64,000 nucleotides of DNA, taken from the NCBI RefSeq assembly GCF_030145185.1, contig NZ_JAQYWB010000003.1:62001-126000 (forward strand), in the 5' to 3' direction. The notes beneath the pieces are model-generated. The model was not told where the DNA came from, ran no database searches, and worked only from the letters and a program-made list of their open reading frames with translations. This DNA is from Desulfoluna sp. GTDB taxonomy: Bacteria; Desulfobacterota; Desulfobacteria; Desulfobacterales; Desulfolunaceae. The position numbers were made by a program, and so were the translations under genes. Below, piece after piece: positions 24,984-35,109 of the stretch. The number at the start of each line of letters is the position of its first letter. Position 1 is the first letter of the stretch.

Positions 24984-26530
24984 TGCAAATTTCAGAGATC
25001 AAACGGGTTGTCGAGCAGGTCAGCAAAGACAAGGGCATCGATTTTCATGTGCTGATCAAGACAATGGAAGAAGCCCTTGCGTCTGCGGCCCGGAAGAAGT
25101 TGGGCAAGAATGCTGACATCGAGGTTCAGTACAACGAAGAATCTGGTGAAATTGAAGTCTTTCAATTTAAAGAGGTCGTGGACGAGGTGATCGATCCGGA
25201 TGTGGAGATCACCATGGAAGACGGCCGCAAGCTCGACAGCGATTGCGACATGGGCGACAGCCTCGGTCTGAAAGTGGATACCTCTACCTTTGGGCGCATT
25301 GCCGCCCAGTCGGCCAAGCAGGTCATCATTCAGAAGATGAAGGATGCCGAGCGCGAAGCGATTTACGAAAGCTTTATCGATCGCAAGGGCGAAATCATTA
25401 ATGGTATCGTTCAGCGTGTCGACCGCGGAGATTTGATCGTCAACCTGGGGAACACCGAAGCGATTCTTCCTGTGCGCGAGCAGATTTCCCGGGAACCCTT
25501 CCGTCGAGGTGACCGTGTTCGTGCCTTGATCAAGGATATCCTTTTAGAATCCCGCGGTCCGCAGGTCATTTTGACCCGGGCCAGCTCTGAGTTCCTCATT
25601 GCTCTTTTCAAGACTGAGGTTCCTGAAATCATGGAGGGTGTGGTTAAGATCAACGGTGCGGCCCGTGAATCGGGTGTTCGTGCCAAGATCGCCGTCAGCT
25701 CTATCGATTCAGATATAGATCCCGTTGGCGCCTGCGTGGGCATGCGGGGAAGCCGTGTGCAGAACGTGGTCCAGGAACTCAAAGGGGAGAAGATCGATAT
25801 TATCCCCTGGCACCCTGACTCTGCTCGTTATGTCTGCAATGCCCTGGCTCCAGCTGAGATTGCCAAGGTGATTATTGATGAAGATACCCGCACCATGGAA
25901 GTGATTGTCCCTGTGGATTATCTCTCTGTGGCGATTGGTAAAAAGGGCCAGAACGTTCGGCTCGCATCTGTTTTGACCGGGTGGCAGCTGGATGTGGTCA
26001 GTGAAGAAGAACACAGCCGTTCTTTAAAGGACGAGTTTAATGCACTGATGAGTATTTCCGGCGTCGGCGCGGCTCAGGCTGAAGCGCTCCATTCCAGTGG
26101 GTTTTATACCCTTGAGGATGTGGCGGATGCATCAATGGAAGAACTTCTTGAAATTGATGGCTTCGATGAGGAGCGGGCGACCCAGGTTCTTGAATCCGCC
26201 CGAAATCCTGAATCTGATGTGACAGGCACGGAAGAAGACGAGGCCTCTGCAGATGATGAGGTCACAAGCGACATCGCTGACGAAGATGTGTCAGTGGATT
26301 CTGAGCTGGATCCTTCGGAGGCCGATGAGGTCGATGGGGAGTCCGACAGCCCGGAACAGGAATCAGGACCCGAGCCGGAATCCACGGAGGCCGATGAGGC
26401 CGACGGGGAGACCGACAGCCCGGAGCAGGAATCAGGACCCGAGCCGGAACCCACGGAGACCGATGAGGTCGACGAGGGTGACGACAGCCCGGAACAGGAA
26501 TCAGACCCCGAGCCGAATCCCGACGCGTAA
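24983..26530 (+). CDS. nusA: Transcription termination/antitermination protein NusA
   Basis: RNA-polymerase-binding elongation factor, 515 residues. In order: N-terminal domain (1-125), S1 domain (about 135-200, GIVQRVDRGDLIVNLGNTEAILP), two KH domains (about 230-345, with VGACVGMRGSRVQNVVQELKGEKIDII and VAIGKKGQNVRLAS), a helix-hairpin-helix region with ISGVGAAQAEALHSSGFYTLEDV, and an acidic tail. The tail (about 410-515) is very rich in Glu, Asp, Ser and Pro and holds three 23-residue tandem units. The ATG overlaps the rimP stop. Such a repeated acidic tail is not part of the conserved NusA core. Confidence 0.97.
   Translation: MQISEIKRVVEQVSKDKGIDFHVLIKTMEEALASAARKKLGKNADIEVQYNEESGEIEVFQFKEVVDEVIDPDVEITMEDGRKLDSDCDMGDSLGLKVDTSTFGRIAAQSAKQVIIQKMKDAEREAIYESFIDRKGEIINGIVQRVDRGDLIVNLGNTEAILPVREQISREPFRRGDRVRALIKDILLESRGPQVILTRASSEFLIALFKTEVPEIMEGVVKINGAARESGVRAKIAVSSIDSDIDPVGACVGMRGSRVQNVVQELKGEKIDIIPWHPDSARYVCNALAPAEIAKVIIDEDTRTMEVIVPVDYLSVAIGKKGQNVRLASVLTGWQLDVVSEEEHSRSLKDEFNALMSISGVGAAQAEALHSSGFYTLEDVADASMEELLEIDGFDEERATQVLESARNPESDVTGTEEDEASADDEVTSDIADEDVSVDSELDPSEADEVDGESDSPEQESGPEPESTEADEADGETDSPEQESGPEPEPTETDEVDEGDDSPEQESDPEPNPDA
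26345..26527 (+). repeat. nusA: 69-bp tandem repeat in the nusA acidic tail
   Basis: Units begin at 26345, 26414 and 26483, each starting GACAGCCCGGA; the third is cut short by the stop codon. They encode DSPEQESGPEPE-type units of 23 residues. The 69-base period keeps the frame. Confidence 0.85.
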
Positions 26531-26634
26531 ACCTTTATACCCGGGTGGGCGTCACACAAGGATTGGTTTTTCGGTAAGCCATGTGAACAGGGAGTTGTTG
26601 CAGAATATATTGCAGAATATATTAGGGGGATTGA

Positions 26635-29580
26635 ATGGCAAAAATCAGAGTCTATGAACTTGCCAAAAGCCTGAATATGACCAACCGCGCGTTGCTCAAT
26701 AAAATTGAGGCCATGGGCATTGAGGTTGGTAGTCATATGAGTTCTCTCGAGGATGAGACCGTCGAACTGATCCGAAAGAATCTCTTTGGCGATAAAGATC
26801 CGGAGTCTCGGGACAAGCGCGTTCGTAAGACCGTAATCAGGCGACGCAAGCGCAGTAACGATGAAGACGGCGCGGAGGCCGACGAGGATTCCGAATCCGA
26901 CGCAGAACCCGCCGTTATGGCGGAAAATGAGGTGGAACGTCCCGAGGTCGATCCCCCTCAGTCAGAAATCGCTGAAGAAGCAGCTCCTGAGGTCACTCCC
27001 CCTGTTGATGAGGCGGTAGAGGCTGAGGAAGAGACCCCTGAGGCGAAGGTCACTACTGATTCCGTTAAACCCAAGAAAGCCAAGAAAAATGTGCCGGCCC
27101 GCATCATCAAGCGTCCCGAGTTGGAGGAACCTTCTGTGGAAGAGTCCTCTGAACCCGAGGTCGCCCCTGAGCCAGTTGAAGCGACGTCAGCCCCTGTTGT
27201 CGAAACACCGGAAGAACCGGTTGTTGAGGCTCAGAATCAAGAGGAGAGTGTCGCAGAAATGAATGCCGAACCCACCCAAGAGGTGGCACCGGTGGCTGAG
27301 AAAGTCGCTGAAAATGAAGTGGTTTCGACTCCTGAGACCGGAGATGCGAGCAAAAAGGGACAAAGTGATGAGGCGGAGACTTCTGCGACGGAGAAGGACG
27401 AGCCCAAAAAGAAGCGGAAAAAAGTGAAGAAATTCATGGCTGCGAAAATCATTAAACTCCCCGAGCCTGGGATCAAACCCGCTTTTCTTAAAGAAAAAGA
27501 GGAGGCGCCTCACCGAGGCAACGGCTATTCTCGTCCCGCAGCGCCTCAAGCGGATCGACCGGCCCGGGCGAAAGAGCCCGCCATGCCGCCTACAGGTGGT
27601 GAAACTGCCGGTGACGCACGCGCCAAAAAAGGGCGTCGCGGTCGACCTGGTGAAGTCAGTGGCGGCGATGCCTTCGGCGCTCGAAAAAAAGGTCGCAAGA
27701 AGACGGTGGTGGAGGGCAACGCCCTTTACTCCGAGGGACGCGGTCGCAAAGGGCGCAAGGGCGGCAGGAACAAGCAGCAGCCCGTGGGCCAGAAAACCCA
27801 GATTACCGTTCCCAAGGCCATCAAGCGTCGCATCAAGGTGGATGATACCATCGCGCTTTCTGAACTTGCCAAGCGCATGGGCATCAAGGCCAATGACATG
27901 ATTATCAAGCTCATGGGTATGGGCGTCATGGCCACCGTCAACCAGACCATCGATTACGATACCGCCGAACTTGTGGCGACAGAGTTTGGTTTTGAGGTCG
28001 AACGTGCAGCGTTTGAAGAAGATACCATTTTAAGCACCTCCGTTGTGGATGAGGATCCCTCAAAGCGTGTGACCCGGTCTCCTGTGGTGACCATTATGGG
28101 CCATGTCGACCATGGTAAAACCTCATTGCTGGATGTGATTCGACATACCTCTGTGACCTCAGGGGAAGCAGGGGGCATTACCCAGCACATCGGGGCCTAC
28201 CATGTCGCAACCGAAAACGGCACCATCGCATTTCTTGATACTCCCGGCCATGAGGCGTTTACCGCCATGCGTGCCCGTGGTGCCCAGGTGACCGACCTTG
28301 TTATTCTGGTGGTGGCCGCCGATGACGGTGTCATGCCTCAGACCGTTGAAGCGCTTAACCACGCCAAGGCGGCGAATGTGCCGATTATTGTGGCTGTGAA
28401 CAAGATTGATAAGCCCGATTCCGATCCTGACCGTGTGAAACGTGAGCTCTCTGAGCACGGCGTTCTCGCTGAAGATTGGGGCGGCGAAACCATCTTTGTT
28501 AACGTCTCTGCCAAGACCCATGAAGGGATTAGTAACCTTCTGGATATGGTCCTTCTTCAGGCCGAAGTGCTCGAACTGGCTGCCAACCCCGATCGCCTGG
28601 CCATTGGCCACGTGGTTGAGTCCAAACTCGATATCGGACGTGGCCCCCTGGCCACCGTATTGATTCAGGATGGTACCTTGACAGCGGGTCAGTCTGTGGT
28701 CTGCGGGATGTACTACGGTAAAATTCGCGCCATGTTCAATGACAAGGGCGCTCAGGTGGTTGCAGCGGGTCCCTCCATGCCTGTGGAGATCATCGGTTTG
28801 ACCGGTGTTCCCGAAGCGGGTGATGAGATGGTGGCGGTTAAGGACGAAAAAGACGCCAAGCAGGTCAGTGCTCACCGCCTTCAGAAATCTCGCGCTCGTG
28901 AACTGGCGAAGAACAGCCGGGTGACTCTGGAACGTCTCTTTGAACAGATGGAAGAAGGCGAGGTCAAGGATCTTAACCTGATCATTAAAGCTGACGTTCA
29001 TGGTTCCATTGAGGCTCTCAGGGAATCGTTGGGCAAGCTTTCCACCAGCGAAGTCAAGGTCAACGTCATCCACGCAGCGACAGGGACTGTCACGGAATCC
29101 GACGTCTCTCTGGCGGCTGTTTCCAATGCTATCATCCTCGGCTTTGCCGTGCGCCCCGCGACCAAGGTCCAGAACATGGCCAAGGAAGAGAGCGTGGACA
29201 TGCGCTTTTATGACATCATCTACGATGCCATTAAGGATCTGAAAGATGCCATGGTCGGGCTGATGGAGTCTACCTTTGTAGAGAAGATCCTGGGTCGTGC
29301 CGAAGTTCGGGACACCTTTGTGATTCCCAAGAAGGGTACCATCGCTGGATCTTATGTGACGGAAGGCAAGATCGTTCGTGGCAACAAGGTCCGTCTCCTT
29401 CGAGATGGTGTGATTGTCTACGACGGCAATCTCGGTTCTCTCCGGCGCTTTAAAGATGACGCCAAAGAGGTCGCTCAGGGTTATGAGTGTGGTATCGGCA
29501 TCGAAAATTTCAACGACGTTAAACTCGGGGATACCATCGATTGCTACTACATGGAAGAGATTAAGCCCTCCCTCGATTAG
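26635..29580 (+). CDS. infB: Translation initiation factor IF-2
   Basis: A 981-residue GTPase that brings fMet-tRNA to the 30S subunit. The N-terminal IF2_N domain is at 1-52 ([32 protein letters not shown]). A long charged linker (about 60-390) follows, then a second IF2_N-like segment ([29 protein letters not shown]). The G domain has [20 protein letters not shown] and NKIDKPD (about 485-600), then domains II-IV. An AGGGGG site precedes the ATG. Just upstream a 12-base unit TTGCAGAATATA is tandemly duplicated (26598-26621). The ylxR gene often found between nusA and infB is missing. Confidence 0.98.
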   Translation: MAKIRVYELAKSLNMTNRALLNKIEAMGIEVGSHMSSLEDETVELIRKNLFGDKDPESRDKRVRKTVIRRRKRSNDEDGAEADEDSESDAEPAVMAENEVERPEVDPPQSEIAEEAAPEVTPPVDEAVEAEEETPEAKVTTDSVKPKKAKKNVPARIIKRPELEEPSVEESSEPEVAPEPVEATSAPVVETPEEPVVEAQNQEESVAEMNAEPTQEVAPVAEKVAENEVVSTPETGDASKKGQSDEAETSATEKDEPKKKRKKVKKFMAAKIIKLPEPGIKPAFLKEKEEAPHRGNGYSRPAAPQADRPARAKEPAMPPTGGETAGDARAKKGRRGRPGEVSGGDAFGARKKGRKKTVVEGNALYSEGRGRKGRKGGRNKQQPVGQKTQITVPKAIKRRIKVDDTIALSELAKRMGIKANDMIIKLMGMGVMATVNQTIDYDTAELVATEFGFEVERAAFEEDTILSTSVVDEDPSKRVTRSPVVTIMGHVDHGKTSLLDVIRHTSVTSGEAGGITQHIGAYHVATENGTIAFLDTPGHEAFTAMRARGAQVTDLVILVVAADDGVMPQTVEALNHAKAANVPIIVAVNKIDKPDSDPDRVKRELSEHGVLAEDWGGETIFVNVSAKTHEGISNLLDMVLLQAEVLELAANPDRLAIGHVVESKLDIGRGPLATVLIQDGTLTAGQSVVCGMYYGKIRAMFNDKGAQVVAAGPSMPVEIIGLTGVPEAGDEMVAVKDEKDAKQVSAHRLQKSRARELAKNSRVTLERLFEQMEEGEVKDLNLIIKADVHGSIEALRESLGKLSTSEVKVNVIHAATGTVTESDVSLAAVSNAIILGFAVRPATKVQNMAKEESVDMRFYDIIYDAIKDLKDAMVGLMESTFVEKILGRAEVRDTFVIPKKGTIAGSYVTEGKIVRGNKVRLLRDGVIVYDGNLGSLRRFKDDAKEVAQGYECGIGIENFNDVKLGDTIDCYYMEEIKPSLD

Positions 29581-29653
29581 AGCTAATTGATTAGATACGA
29601 CGCCGGCCTTCGGGTCGGCTTTATCAGATGATTCTGTAAGATTTCTTCGTTGT

Positions 29654-29696
29654 AATGCCCCGCCATAGCCTTACTGGTTTTTCATGGCGGGGCATT
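29654..29696 (+). promoter_or_regulatory. 13-bp perfect inverted repeat upstream of rbfA
   Basis: AATGCCCCGCCAT (29654-29666) pairs without mismatch with ATGGCGGGGCATT (29684-29696) around 17 bases. It ends 33 bases before the rbfA ATG. Only three T follow, so it is more likely an RNA-processing or translation-control hairpin than a strong terminator. A smaller GCCGGCC-ttcg-GGTCGGC stem lies about 40 bases upstream, just after infB. Confidence 0.6.
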
Positions 29697-29729
29697 TCAA
29701 CGTTTGACACCAAAGGATACATACTCAGT

Positions 29730-30146
29730 ATGAAGCCCTTTTCTCGTGCTGATCGGGTCAGCGTTCAAATTCAGGCCACCATCTCGGCGTTGCTGTGTAA
29801 AAAGATCAGCGATCCCCGTCTTGAGATGGTCACCATTACCGGTGTAAAACTCACCGACGACTTGCGCCATGCGCAGGTTTTTTTCTGCGTTTCCGGCGGG
29901 AAAAAAGCCAAATACGAGGCCCTGTCAGGGTTCAAGAGCGCCTCGGGTTTTCTGAAGAAATCCCTGGCCGGAACACTGGGTATGAAGTTTATGCCCGCAT
30001 TAATCTTCCTTTATGATGAATCCCTCGATTATGGCTCCCATATCAACGAAGTGCTGAAATCTCTTTCCATTGAGGATGAGTCTGCTGCGCCTGGGGAGTC
30101 TGAGACTCCTGAGGATACAGACGCTTCTGAGGATACGGAGTCGTAA
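29730..30146 (+). CDS. rbfA: Ribosome-binding factor A
   Basis: KH-fold 30S maturation factor; 138 residues. It begins MKPFSRADRVSVQIQATISALLCKKISDPRLEMVTITGVKLTDDLRHAQVFF, the classic RbfA N-terminus. The ATG at 29730 is chosen because the frame upstream is unrelated and covers the hairpin. The last 20 residues are acidic (ESAAPGESETPEDTDASEDTES), a tail style also seen in NusA here. It follows infB by 149 bases and precedes the nrnA-like gene by 105. Confidence 0.93.
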   Translation: MKPFSRADRVSVQIQATISALLCKKISDPRLEMVTITGVKLTDDLRHAQVFFCVSGGKKAKYEALSGFKSASGFLKKSLAGTLGMKFMPALIFLYDESLDYGSHINEVLKSLSIEDESAAPGESETPEDTDASEDTES

Positions 30147-30251
30147 CTCGGCAGCGATCGTGACTTCATCATGCTTTGTTTCAGGGTGCCGATGTGTTCC
30201 TGTGGTTTTTTATCAACGGATTGTTTACCGCTTTAAGAGGCCATCAGGACG

Positions 30252-31214
30252 ATGATTCTCAAATCGCTGAAGGAGAGCAGACGTCTGCTTTTAGTGACCC
30301 ATGTAAGGCCCGATGGCGATGCCATCGGTTCGATTCTGGCGTTGGGCCGTGGCCTCTCTCTGATGGGCAAGACCGTGCGTCTCTATAACGAGAGCCCCAT
30401 TCCTGCCATTTTTCGTTTTCTTCCGGGGATTGAACAGATTGTTTCAGATCCCGGCCCTCTTTCTGACTACGATACCGCCGTCGCCCTGGACTGCAGTGAC
30501 CTTTCCCGCGTGGGGGGGCTGGCTGATGCGGTGAGCCGGATCCCTACCCTGATTAATATTGATCATCATCTGACCAACACCGGTTTCGGTGCCCACCAGA
30601 TGATAGATCCCGCGGCGTCCTCGACCGGTGAGTTGGTTTACCAGATTTTGATGGACCTGGGGATTGCGATCGATTCGGCCATGGCGTATGCCATCTACAC
30701 CGCCATTTTCACCGATACAGGCTCTTTTCTGTTTCAGAACACCAATCCCAAGGCTTTTTATATCTGCGGGCGTATGGTGGAGCTGGGCGTGAACTCCTAC
30801 ACGGTCGCACAGAAGCTTTTTGCCACCTATTCTCTGGGGCGGCTTAAGCTGCTCAATATGGTGCTGGATACCATCCAGATTTCACGAAATGGAAAGCTCT
30901 CGGTCATGTATTTGACCCAGGAGATGCTGCGTGAGACCGAGACCAGCGTGGATGATATCAATGGCCTGGTGAACTATGCCAAACACATCGAAGATGTACA
31001 GGTGGCTGTTCTTATCCAGGAATCACAGCGCCTTCCCGGGGGGGGGGATCGCTCCCATTATCATGTCAGCTTACGATCCAACGGGCCTGTAGACGTGGCC
31101 GCCATTGCCGAGTCCTATGGGGGCGGTGGGCATTCGGGCGCTGCGGCCTACACGACCTATACCAGCCTTGCCGAAATCAAAAAAAACGTGTTTCGGCTTT
31201 CCGATATATTTTAG
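30252..31214 (+). CDS. DHH-family oligoribonuclease / pAp phosphatase (NrnA-like)
   Basis: A 320-residue DHH/DHHA1 phosphoesterase. Motifs are HVRPDGDAIGS (about 17-27), ALDCSD (about 78), the signature NIDHHLTN (about 101-108) and a C-terminal GGGGHSGAAAY (the family has GGGHxxAAG). Related NrnA enzymes degrade short RNAs and pAp in bacteria that lack Orn. Location between rbfA and truB is the standard place for nrnA in this operon. A run of ten G (31038-31047) encodes PGGG and is a potential slippage site. The stop is 7 bases before truB. Confidence 0.9.
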   Translation: MILKSLKESRRLLLVTHVRPDGDAIGSILALGRGLSLMGKTVRLYNESPIPAIFRFLPGIEQIVSDPGPLSDYDTAVALDCSDLSRVGGLADAVSRIPTLINIDHHLTNTGFGAHQMIDPAASSTGELVYQILMDLGIAIDSAMAYAIYTAIFTDTGSFLFQNTNPKAFYICGRMVELGVNSYTVAQKLFATYSLGRLKLLNMVLDTIQISRNGKLSVMYLTQEMLRETETSVDDINGLVNYAKHIEDVQVAVLIQESQRLPGGGDRSHYHVSLRSNGPVDVAAIAESYGGGGHSGAAAYTTYTSLAEIKKNVFRLSDIF

Positions 31215-31221
31215 GGGATTC

Positions 31222-32133
31222 ATGAAAGACGGTATTATATTGATCGATAAGCCGGCGGGAATTTCATCGGCTTCAGTGGTCTATCGCATCAAGAAGCGGT
31301 TCTCTTTTGCCAAGGTGGGCCACGCGGGAACCTTGGATCCCTTTGCGACCGGCCTGATGGTTATCACGGTCGGGAAAGCCACGCGGCTTTCCCGGTTTTT
31401 CCTCGATGCGGACAAACGGTATACCGGGCGTCTGGTTCTCGGGACCCTGACCGATACCCTCGACCCCGAAGGCGAGGTCCTCAAGACCGAAACACCGGAG
31501 GTGATGGCCGACCTTGCGTCGACGTTGGCGCTTCCTGAGATCCACAAGGTTTTTCACGCTTTTACCGGAGATTTTATGCAGGTGCCTCCGGTTTATTCCG
31601 CCCTCAAGCACAAGGGGGTGCCTCTGTACAAGCTGGCCCGTAAAGGGCAGCCGGTGGAGAAACCTCCCCGGCCTGTGACCTTGTATAAAAACACTCTGAC
31701 GTCCTACGCTTTTCCGCACCTTGATTTTGAAGTCAGTTGTTCCAAGGGAACCTATATTCGCAGCCTGGCTCGGGATATGGCCGAAGCTCTCGGGACGGTG
31801 GGCCATCTCATCTCACTTCGTCGCATCGAGAGTTTGGGCTTCCATGTGGATGAGGCGCTCACCCTGGCCGAGGTGGAGGCGGAATCGATGGACTTCGAGC
31901 ACCTGCCCCTGATTCCTATGTCGGACGCTGTGTCTCATCTGCCCGCTTTTGTGGTCGACGAGGTGGCTCGGGCCGCGGTCATGAATGGAAATCAGCTCCC
32001 CTGGCGCCCCTGCGGCGAGGACTCGGGAGCGGATTTTTGCCGGGTCCTTGACGGCGAAGGGCACTTGATTGCCGTGGTGGAGTCGGCTAAATGTGGTGCC
32101 CATCATAAATATTGTTGTGTTTTTAACGCATAA
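31222..32133 (+). CDS. truB: tRNA pseudouridine(55) synthase TruB
   Basis: A 303-residue enzyme that makes pseudouridine 55 in the T loop of tRNAs. It begins MKDGIILIDKPAGISSASVVYRIKK and has the catalytic motif GHAGTLDPFATGLM (about 35-48, catalytic Asp in it), then FMQVPPVYSALKHKGVPLYKLAR and GTYIRSLARDMAEALG. The ATG at 31222 is preceded by AGGGGA. A longer frame from 31105 only overlaps the previous gene. The last gene before the rpsO promoter. Confidence 0.95.
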   Translation: MKDGIILIDKPAGISSASVVYRIKKRFSFAKVGHAGTLDPFATGLMVITVGKATRLSRFFLDADKRYTGRLVLGTLTDTLDPEGEVLKTETPEVMADLASTLALPEIHKVFHAFTGDFMQVPPVYSALKHKGVPLYKLARKGQPVEKPPRPVTLYKNTLTSYAFPHLDFEVSCSKGTYIRSLARDMAEALGTVGHLISLRRIESLGFHVDEALTLAEVEAESMDFEHLPLIPMSDAVSHLPAFVVDEVARAAVMNGNQLPWRPCGEDSGADFCRVLDGEGHLIAVVESAKCGAHHKYCCVFNA

Positions 32134-32142
32134 AGGTATAAT
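32115..32142 (+). promoter_or_regulatory. Promoter of rpsO-pnp
   Basis: TTGTGT (32115-32120), a 16-base spacer and a perfect TATAAT (32137-32142). It overlaps the end of truB and would give a leader of about 245 bases before rpsO. Confidence 0.6.
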
Positions 32143-32395
32143 TATTCGTTATTTGTGTAGCGATTTTCCTGTGAAGGAGGTCGTTTATACAGGCAAAAAT
32201 AGAGAAGTAACCGCCCGATGATGCAGCCGGTCTGAATGGAATATCGGATTGGAGAAGGCCGAGCGGGGCTGACGGACGCGTTTGCCAAACGGTTTGTCGG
32301 TTTTCATTATTCCAGATTATTAATTAAGGACGACCCGCATGACGGAGTGGACAGAGTGCCCTCCCACGATGCACGTCCAGACAGGAGGCCGTACC

Positions 32396-32665
32396 ATGGT
32401 ATTTACCACCGAGCAGAAACTGGGAACCATCGAGCAGTACAAAACACACGAGTCCGACACCGGCTCACCCGAAGTGCAGGTTGCGCTTCTGACCGACCGA
32501 ATCATCTACCTTACGGATCACGTTAAGGTACACAAGAAAGATCACCACTCACGTCGTGGCCTTCTGATTCTTGTTGGTCGTCGACGCCGTCTTCTGAACT
32601 ATCTCAAGAAGAAAAACATCACGCGATACCGTGATCTGATTGCACGACTCGGTCTGAAACGATAG
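32396..32665 (+). CDS. rpsO: 30S ribosomal protein S15
   Basis: 89 residues beginning [36 protein letters not shown] and ending [13 protein letters not shown], the full S15 sequence. ACAGGAGG (32381-32388) sets the ATG at 32396; the frame upstream to 32339 is not conserved. S15 is known to repress its own translation by binding its leader in many bacteria. The long leader here (about 245 bases) allows for that, but no structure is assigned. Confidence 0.97.
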   Translation: MVFTTEQKLGTIEQYKTHESDTGSPEVQVALLTDRIIYLTDHVKVHKKDHHSRRGLLILVGRRRRLLNYLKKKNITRYRDLIARLGLKR

Positions 32666-32674
32666 ATGGCTTTT

Positions 32675-32712
32675 TGCGGAAGGCACGGGAAATTGTTCCT
32701 GTGTCTTCCGCA
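32675..32712 (+). promoter_or_regulatory. 17-bp hairpin between rpsO and pnp
   Basis: Positions 32675-32691 pair with 32696-32712 along all 17 positions (two G-U pairs) with a 4-base loop ATTG. It starts 10 bases after the rpsO stop and is not followed by a T-run. A long intergenic stem at this place is reminiscent of the RNase III processing sites that control pnp in E. coli. Confidence 0.7.
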
Positions 32713-32895
32713 GTCCCATACCCCGTACCGCCGCACAAGAGGCAACTCTAAAACGAACTCCTTATTAAATAAGCACACCTGAGGTATCGACCCCTGTAAA
32801 CCTGGGTGGATGGCTCACGCGTGCCGTTATTTATGAGGACGTTCGATGATAGGCCTCTAAAAAAGCAGCGGTTTCACCTAACCAAGGAGCATTAG

Positions 32896-35109
32896 ATGCA
32901 AGAATACAGCTTTGAAACCGAGCTGAACGGAAAGACACTGACCCTTAAAACCGGAAAAATCGCCAAGCAGGCCTGCGGGGCCGTCATCGCACAGATGGGC
33001 GAAACCAGTGTCTTGGTCACCGTTGTCGGTGCCGATAAAAACAAGGAAGGCATCGATTTCCTTCCCCTCTCCGTAGAGTATCAGGAGAAGATCTACTCCG
33101 CGGGGCGTATCCCCGGTAACTATTTCAGGCGTGAGCAGGGACGTCCCAGTGAGAAAGAGATTCTCACTTGCCGTCTTATCGACCGCCCCATCCGTCCCCT
33201 CTTTGCTGATGGCTACGGCTGCGAGACTCAGGTTATCGCCACCGTCATGAGCATGGACAAGGAGAACGAACCCGACGTTCTGGCGATGATCGCCACCTTC
33301 GCGGCGCTTCATATCTCCGAGCTTCCCTTTGCTGGCCCCATCGCCGCCGTGCGTGTGGCCCGTGTGGGCGGTGAATTCGTTATCAACCCCACCTTGAGCC
33401 AGATTGCCGAGTGCGATATCAACATCGTTCTGGCCGGTTCCAAGACCGGGGTCACCATGGTAGAGGCCGGAGCCAAAGTGGTTTCTGAAGCCGATATGAT
33501 TGCGGCCCTTGAAGCGGGTCACAATGCCATCCAGCCCCTCATCGAGCTTCAGGAGCAGATGCGTGAGGCGGTTGGCCGTGAAAAGCGTGTGGTTGTAGCC
33601 CCTGTGATGGATGAGGACCTTTATGCCTTCGTTGAAGGTCAGGTTTCTGCCAAGATCAAGGACGCCCTTCAGGTGAAAGACAAGATGGAGCGCAAAGCCG
33701 CTATGTCTGCCGTTAAGCTTGAGCTGATGGCTGGTCTGACCGAGGCACAGGCTGAGCGCAAAGGGGAAATTTCTGAAATTTTCAACAAGCTCAGCAAGAA
33801 GGTGGCCCGTGCCATCATCCTCGAAGACGGACACCGTATCGACGGTCGTGCCTTTGACGAGATTCGCGACATTACCTGCGATGTGAACGTTCTGGCCCGC
33901 CCTCACGGCAGTGCCCTGTTTACCCGTGGTGAGACCCAGGTCATGGGGATTCTGACCCTGGGCTCCGGCATGGACGAGCAGCGCGTGGAGACGCTTTCAG
34001 GGGATACCACCAAGCCTTTTATGCTTCACTACAACTTCCCTCCCTACTCTGTAGGTGAGTGCAAGCGTGTGGGGGCTCCCAGCCGACGTGAAATCGGTCA
34101 TGGTGCCTTGGCTTTCCGAGCCATTGAGCCGATTCTTCCTGCCAAGGAAGATTTCGAATACACCGTGCGTCTTGTCTCCGAAGTGACCGAGTCCAACGGC
34201 AGCTCGTCCATGGGAACGGTTTGTTCCTGTGTTCTGGCTCTGATGGATGGTGGGGTTCCCATCTCCAACCCTGTTTCAGGGATCGCCATGGGGCTCGTCA
34301 AAGAGGGCGACCAGGTGGCCATTCTCTCCGATATCCTCGGCGATGAAGATCACACCGGCGATATGGACTTCAAAGTGGCGGGAACCGCCGAGGGCATCAC
34401 GGCCCTGCAGATGGACATCAAGATCAATGAGCTCCCCAAAGAGATCATGATCAAGGCGTTGGAGCAGGCCAGAGCCGGTCGTCTTCATATCCTCGACAAG
34501 ATGCTTGCTGCCATTGAGACACCCCGTGAAGAGATCTCCGTCCACGCACCCAAGGTGCATGTGGTCAAGATCAATCCCGACAAGATTCGTGACATCATCG
34601 GCCCCGGCGGTAAGAACATCCGTCAGATCCAGGCCGACACCAATACCCGCTTGGAAGTCTCCGATGACGGCACGGTGAAGATTACCGCCGTTAACGCCGA
34701 AGATGCAGCCAAAGCAGTGCAGATCGTCAACGACATCGGCACCGACCCAGAGCCCGGTGAAGAGTACGACGGCACCGTTGTGAAGATTGCCGATTTCGGC
34801 GCCTTCGTAGCGATCCGTCCGGGCATGGATGGCCTCGTGCATATCTCCGAGCTGGCCCATTACCGGGTCAACAGCGTCACCGACATTGTGAAGGAAGGCG
34901 ACAAACTGAAAGTCCGTGTCCTTGAAGTGACCCGTGACGGGAAGATTCGCCTGAGCCACAAAGCCACTCTCCCTGTACCTGAAGGCACCGAGGTTCGTCC
35001 TCCCCGTGAAGATGGCGGCGAGCGACGTGAAGATCGTGGTGCACGCAGAGATGACCGCGGACGCGGCGGAAGAGGCGGTCGAGGGGGCAATGACAGGGGC
35101 CGTCGATAA
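32896..35109 (+). CDS. pnp: Polyribonucleotide nucleotidyltransferase
   Basis: PNPase, a phosphorolytic 3'-to-5' exoribonuclease of the RNA degradation machinery; 737 residues. Two RNase PH-like domains (about 10-230 and 320-545, including [21 protein letters not shown] and MGLVKEG) flank an alpha-helical domain. KH (about 555-615, [22 protein letters not shown]) and S1 (about 622-692, [30 protein letters not shown]) follow. The tail is Arg/Gly-rich ([12 protein letters not shown]). AAGGAG precedes the ATG. The 3' end overlaps the M16 peptidase gene by 20 bases. Confidence 0.98.
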   Translation: MQEYSFETELNGKTLTLKTGKIAKQACGAVIAQMGETSVLVTVVGADKNKEGIDFLPLSVEYQEKIYSAGRIPGNYFRREQGRPSEKEILTCRLIDRPIRPLFADGYGCETQVIATVMSMDKENEPDVLAMIATFAALHISELPFAGPIAAVRVARVGGEFVINPTLSQIAECDINIVLAGSKTGVTMVEAGAKVVSEADMIAALEAGHNAIQPLIELQEQMREAVGREKRVVVAPVMDEDLYAFVEGQVSAKIKDALQVKDKMERKAAMSAVKLELMAGLTEAQAERKGEISEIFNKLSKKVARAIILEDGHRIDGRAFDEIRDITCDVNVLARPHGSALFTRGETQVMGILTLGSGMDEQRVETLSGDTTKPFMLHYNFPPYSVGECKRVGAPSRREIGHGALAFRAIEPILPAKEDFEYTVRLVSEVTESNGSSSMGTVCSCVLALMDGGVPISNPVSGIAMGLVKEGDQVAILSDILGDEDHTGDMDFKVAGTAEGITALQMDIKINELPKEIMIKALEQARAGRLHILDKMLAAIETPREEISVHAPKVHVVKINPDKIRDIIGPGGKNIRQIQADTNTRLEVSDDGTVKITAVNAEDAAKAVQIVNDIGTDPEPGEEYDGTVVKIADFGAFVAIRPGMDGLVHISELAHYRVNSVTDIVKEGDKLKVRVLEVTRDGKIRLSHKATLPVPEGTEVRPPREDGGERREDRGARRDDRGRGGRGGRGGNDRGRR

